Shown piece by piece: positions 60,792 to 64,000 of a DNA stretch of 64,000 nt. Under the pieces are notes generated by a model. The model saw only the letters and a list, made by a program, of their open reading frames with translations, had not been told where the DNA came from and did not search any database. Positions within the stretch are counted from its first letter, which is position 1. Every line of letters starts with the position of its first letter. This DNA is from an uncultured Clostridia bacterium (GTDB lineage Bacteria; Bacillota; Clostridia; Oscillospirales; Ruminococcaceae): contig CANRFM010000007.1 in NCBI GenBank assembly GCA_947629905.1, forward strand, positions 1 to 64,000, read 5' to 3'. The position numbers were made by a program, and so were the translations under genes.

Positions 60792-63062
60792 ATGTTCAGG
60801 AGAAGTTTTTCGGGAATGTTAGCGGCAGTGTGTCTGCTGGCAAGCATTCCGGCTGTCCCGTCAGCGGCAGCGGACAGCTACACGATGCAGGTGGAAGTCG
60901 ATCTTGGCGGAGAGCGCAAGGAGATCAGCCCCTACATCTATGGTGTGAACGAGTACACCAGCAGCAATCTCAAGACGGTGACGGTACACAGTACCCGGCA
61001 GGGCGGCAACCGCTACACCGGCTACAACTGGGAGACGAACTGGTCCAATGCAGGTTCTGACTGGCAGCACAGTTCCGATACCAATATCGGTGATGTGTCG
61101 GACGGTCCGGCATTTGCGGCACAGCAGCTTTCCAAGACCTGCGTGGAGCGGGATATTCCCTATAAGCTGGCAACCTTGCAGCTTGCCGGATATGTGTCTG
61201 CCGACAAGGCAGGAACGGTTACGGAAGCTGAAACAGCCCCCTCTGACCGCTGGAACAAGGTGGAATTTCGCAAGGACGGGGCACTTTCACTCGAACCTGA
61301 CCTGACGGACGGCGTAGTTTACATGGATGAGTATGTCAACTATCTCGTTAAGAAACTCGGTGATGCTTCTACAGAGGCAGGCATTCAGGCATACAGTCTG
61401 GACAATGAGCCGGTACTCTGGAATGATACCCACTCCCGTCTGCATCCGGAGGAGGTCTCCAACAGCGAGTTAGTTTCCAAGAGTATCGAACTTGCGCAGG
61501 TCGTCAAGGAGATCGACCCGAAGGCGGAGATCTTCGGTCCGGCATTCTGGGGTATGCTGCCCTGTATCAATGCAGGCAGCGGCGATACCTTCACGGATCC
61601 TGACTGGGAGGCAGTCAAGGGCAATTATACATGGTATCTCGACTACTACCTTGACCAGATGGCACAGGCAGAAAAGACAGCCGGAAAGCGACTGCTTGAC
61701 GTGGTGGATGTGCATTACTATGCACAGGACTGCTCCACGGAGGAGGCGATCTTACAGGCTGCCAGAAGTCTGTATGACCCCTCTTATGTAGAAAACAGCT
61801 GGCTTCAGCCGTATTTCGGGCAGTATTTCCCGTTCCTGCCGAACATTCAGGCATCCATTGACAAGTACTATCCGGGCACGAAAATTGCGATCTCGGAGTA
61901 CAACCTTGCCAATATCGCAAATGAAAAGAATACTGGAACATCGGTGGTATCTGCCATTGCGGAAGCCGAAGCACTCGGCTGCTTTGCGGATAACGGCGTT
62001 TACTTTGCGACCTACTGGGGCACACTGGCGGATTGCCCGTATGCTGCCTCTGCGATCAACCTCTACACGAACTATGACGGCGAGGGGGATGATTTCGGCG
62101 ATACTTTGGTCGCTGCAAAGACGGAAGATGTTTCCAAGGCATATGCCTATGCTGCCATTGACGGGGATGACGAATCGGAAGTGACGATGGTGCTCTCCAA
62201 CAAGGATATGACACAGACAGAATCGGCAGAGATCACGCTGACCGGAACGAAGGAACAGTATCAGAGTGCTGTAGTCTATGCGATCACGCAGGACCATTCG
62301 GATATTCGTGTCATTGACGTGCAGAATGATCTGTCCGGCAACAAACTCACGGTCGAACTGCCGCCGCTTTCCGTGGCACAGATCGTGCTTTCCGATGAAC
62401 CGACAGATAAAACGCTGTACGAAGCACCGGATATTACACGCAAGGAAACTACCTACCAGTTCAGCGAACTGAAAAAGTCCGTGAACGGTTTCCCGATGAT
62501 ACCGCTGGGTGACAAGGCTCATCTCGAAAAGATCGTTCTCAATGCAACGGTATCTTCCGATGCCGGTTCTGCTTATGGCGGCGGCGGCGGTGCGCTTTGC
62601 TTTAATCAGATCGTTCCGGAGGGAGAGACCGCTGCTGTCTGGGGGAGCAAGTCCTTCTCCTTTGCGTTGGGGACGAATGATATTGAGGTGCCGTTTGATG
62701 GTATATTCACCGTCAGCAAGGATGCCGAAGCCGGCACGTCCGAGGATGTTGAGGGTGTGACACTGGATGACTATACCGAATTGCAGGGCAACTGGTGGAC
62801 ATATTCCGAAAAGGATGAGTCCGGTGCGGATATTTCCGTGACCTACAATTCCGTGACACTTGTGTATGAATATGACAATGGAAACGGTGATGTGAACGAG
62901 GACGGAGCACTCACGGTGGCTGACCTTGTTGCATTCCAGAGGTGGCTGCTTGCAGACGGCACGAAACTGGCTGATTTGGAGGAAGCCGACATGGAAGCAG
63001 ACGGTGTGCTGGACGTTTTCGACCTTGCGAAAATGAAATTCACACTGCTGAAACTGAAATAA
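60792..63062 (+). CDS. secreted glycoside hydrolase family 44 enzyme with dockerin
   Basis: This 756-residue exported enzyme has the signal peptide MFRRSFSGMLAAVCLLASIPAVPSAAA. A GH44-like catalytic region follows (about residues 35-535), with ISPYIYGVNEY, GGNRYTGYNWETNWSNAGSDW, YSLDNEPVLWNDTHSRLHP (acid/base glutamate) and KIAISEYNLANIANE (nucleophile glutamate). GH44 enzymes cleave glucan or xyloglucan chains. Next comes a beta-rich domain (about 545-690) and a dockerin with GDVNEDGALTVADLVAFQRWLL and ADMEADGVLDVFDLAKMKFTLLK. The ATG at 60792 follows TGGAGG; an earlier in-frame ATG does not fit the signal peptide. Confidence 0.92.
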   Translation: MFRRSFSGMLAAVCLLASIPAVPSAAADSYTMQVEVDLGGERKEISPYIYGVNEYTSSNLKTVTVHSTRQGGNRYTGYNWETNWSNAGSDWQHSSDTNIGDVSDGPAFAAQQLSKTCVERDIPYKLATLQLAGYVSADKAGTVTEAETAPSDRWNKVEFRKDGALSLEPDLTDGVVYMDEYVNYLVKKLGDASTEAGIQAYSLDNEPVLWNDTHSRLHPEEVSNSELVSKSIELAQVVKEIDPKAEIFGPAFWGMLPCINAGSGDTFTDPDWEAVKGNYTWYLDYYLDQMAQAEKTAGKRLLDVVDVHYYAQDCSTEEAILQAARSLYDPSYVENSWLQPYFGQYFPFLPNIQASIDKYYPGTKIAISEYNLANIANEKNTGTSVVSAIAEAEALGCFADNGVYFATYWGTLADCPYAASAINLYTNYDGEGDDFGDTLVAAKTEDVSKAYAYAAIDGDDESEVTMVLSNKDMTQTESAEITLTGTKEQYQSAVVYAITQDHSDIRVIDVQNDLSGNKLTVELPPLSVAQIVLSDEPTDKTLYEAPDITRKETTYQFSELKKSVNGFPMIPLGDKAHLEKIVLNATVSSDAGSAYGGGGGALCFNQIVPEGETAAVWGSKSFSFALGTNDIEVPFDGIFTVSKDAEAGTSEDVEGVTLDDYTELQGNWWTYSEKDESGADISVTYNSVTLVYEYDNGNGDVNEDGALTVADLVAFQRWLLADGTKLADLEEADMEADGVLDVFDLAKMKFTLLKLK

Positions 63063-63080
63063 TCCCGATCTTACAAAAAC

Positions 63081-63115
63081 AAAGCCCACGGAGCACTCTG
63101 CCTCGTGGGCTTTGC
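63081..63115 (+). terminator. terminator of the GH44 gene
   Basis: AAAGCCCACG (63081-63090) pairs perfectly with CGTGGGCTTT (63104-63113). Confidence 0.8.
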
Positions 63116-63144
63116 TGTGCGGAAAAAAATTTTCTGAAAACCTA

Positions 63145-63173
63145 TTGACAAATAATCGGGATTGTGCTATAAT
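63145..63173 (+). promoter_or_regulatory. sigma-A-like promoter of the trp leader
   Basis: TTGACA (63145-63150), a 17-bp spacer and TATAAT (63168-63173) lie just upstream of the T-box leader. Confidence 0.8.
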
Positions 63174-63181
63174 GATAGTGT

Positions 63182-63463
63182 TATATGTGAAATCCTGTGA
63201 GCAAAGGTAAGTAGTCCGCAATACAGTATCCAGAGAGCCGGCGGTGGGTGGAAGTCCGGTATATATGCTGCGTGATGAATGGATTTGTGAGGAGCAGGGA
63301 GAAAGGCTGTGCCGAGTAACCCGTGCCGCATTCCCGGCGTTATCGGGGTAGGATATGTTAGTATCCGTAAAGAGGAGCATTCCGGCTGCTTTTGCCGTTT
63401 GCTTGAATCAGGGTGGCACCACGAGTCGATCGTCCCTATTTTGGGGAGGAATCGGCTTTTTTT
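63182..63463 (+). promoter_or_regulatory. tryptophan T-box riboswitch leader
   Basis: The conserved T-box GGGTGGCACCACG lies at 63411-63423. A terminator (AGTCGAT 63424-63430 with ATCGGCT 63451-63457 and a run of Ts) follows. A long stem I region begins with AAATCC (63190-63195), which can pair with GGATTT (63281-63286). The probable specifier is TGG (63280-63282) in the context GAATGGA, decoding tryptophan. Uncharged tRNA-Trp would favour readthrough into trpE. A TGG at 63249-63251 is an alternative specifier but fits the expected position less well. Confidence 0.88.
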
Positions 63464-63484
63464 ATTGCAAAAGGAGGATGAAGT

Positions 63485-64000
63485 ATGCTGTTTCCAACAC
63501 TTGAGGAAGTGCAGCAGCTTGCTGCACAGTACAGCACCATACCGGTGTTCTATCGGTTTCCGGCTGATCATCTGACACCGATCAGCCTGTTTGCAGCGCT
63601 TTCGGAGGGGGAGGAGAATGCCTTCCTGCTCGAGAGTGTCAATGATGGTACGCAGTGGGATCGGTATTCCTTTATCGGATTTCACCCGGAACAGGAGATC
63701 TATGCATCCGGCAAGCGTTTCTCCGTCCGGGAAAACGGCAGCATCACGGAGTGCGACTGCGACATACTGTTTGACACCCTGCGTGAGCTGCTTGCCAAGC
63801 GCACCTCTCCGAAAATGGAGGATATGCCGTATTTTACAGGCGGTCTGATCGGGTATTTTGCGTATGATGCTGTACGTTACACGGAGAAAAAACTCAAGGA
63901 CATACCGCAGGATGACATCGGGATGCCGGATGTGCATCTGTTCGGCTATGAGGAACTGGTCGCCTATGACCACCTGAGCAGCGATGCCATTGTGATTTTG
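63485..64000 (+). CDS. trpE: anthranilate synthase component I (partial, runs off the window)
   Basis: The visible 172 residues start MLFPTLEEVQQLA and include TIPVFYRFPADHLTPISLF, AFLLESVNDGTQWDRYSFIGF (the tryptophan-binding LLES motif) and YFTGGLIGYFAYDAVRYTEK, the N-terminal half of TrpE. The catalytic chorismate-binding domain lies beyond the window edge. AAGGAGG is at 63471-63477; an ATG at 63478 stops after eight codons, so 63485 is the start. It lies directly behind a Trp T-box. Confidence 0.9.
   Translation, partial: MLFPTLEEVQQLAAQYSTIPVFYRFPADHLTPISLFAALSEGEENAFLLESVNDGTQWDRYSFIGFHPEQEIYASGKRFSVRENGSITECDCDILFDTLRELLAKRTSPKMEDMPYFTGGLIGYFAYDAVRYTEKKLKDIPQDDIGMPDVHLFGYEELVAYDHLSSDAIVIL

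Noticed and set aside
61752-63380. 542-residue open frame antisense to the GH44 gene
   Set aside because: It has no ribosome-binding site or recognisable motifs, and the sense strand encodes a clear GH44-dockerin enzyme.
1-64000. CRISPR arrays, insertion sequences, rRNA operons and prophage modules
   Set aside because: I looked for regularly spaced repeats, transposase motifs, rRNA-like stretches and phage structural genes and saw none. The one tyrosine recombinase has no mobile-element context.

Overview
The window looks like chromosomal DNA from a cellulosome-forming Gram-positive anaerobe of the Ruminococcus group (Oscillospiraceae). Two secreted enzymes end in type I dockerin modules: a papain-family protease at 13262-15442 and a GH44 glycosidase at 60792-63062. 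MurE carries the DNPR motif typical of meso-diaminopimelate ligases. Promoters are mostly of the sigma-A type with 17-bp spacers, and ribosome-binding sites are strong. The moderately high G+C of most genes would fit a species such as R. champanellensis, but the species cannot be settled from this sequence alone.

Region 1 (about 1-9.85 kb) is visibly more A+T-rich and accessory in character. It holds a small membrane protein, a complete minus-strand cassette (response regulator, BcrA/LanF-like ATPase, two ABC-2 permeases, histidine kinase) and two large lipoproteins. Four TCTTGAC repeats lie upstream of the ABC genes and look like the operator of the cassette's own regulator. Two genes at opposite ends of the region share an almost identical promoter of about 33 bp.

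Region 2 (9.85-38 kb) is housekeeping. A plus-strand operon runs PHP phosphatase, Lrp regulator, aminotransferase, ispE, dockerin protease and mraY, with GTGA start/stop overlaps at three successive junctions. It is followed by dtd, a small HTH protein and a transpeptidase. A minus-strand group (LCP-like protein, TatD, PhoP/PhoR-type pair) and a SLOG protein come next. Then come alr, a two-gene 2-hydroxyacyl-CoA dehydratase/activase-like pair, secDF, a tyrosine recombinase, a 1001-residue ABC transporter and a GT-C type membrane glycosyltransferase.

Region 3 (38-55.3 kb) is the division and cell wall (dcw) cluster: mraZ, rsmH, ftsL-like, a PASTA-containing PBP, murE, murF, an MraY-like membrane protein that lacks the catalytic aspartates, ftsW, murG, murA, ftsQ/divIB, ftsZ and a DivIVA-like coiled-coil protein. 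The mraY with intact catalytic motifs is about 30 kb away in region 2. murC and murD are absent. A lone fumarase beta subunit and a sigma factor close the region.

Region 4 (55.4-64 kb) carries small zinc and redox proteins, trmK, a Nif3-like protein, rqcH, an alkyladenine DNA glycosylase, DAHP synthase, the GH44-dockerin enzyme, a tryptophan T-box leader and the start of trpE, which runs off the window.

The observations I rate highest are the catalytically dead MraY paralogue in the dcw cluster, the five CCAC repeats at exact 10-bp intervals between the glycosyltransferase and mraZ, and the phased TCTTGAC operator of the accessory ABC cassette.
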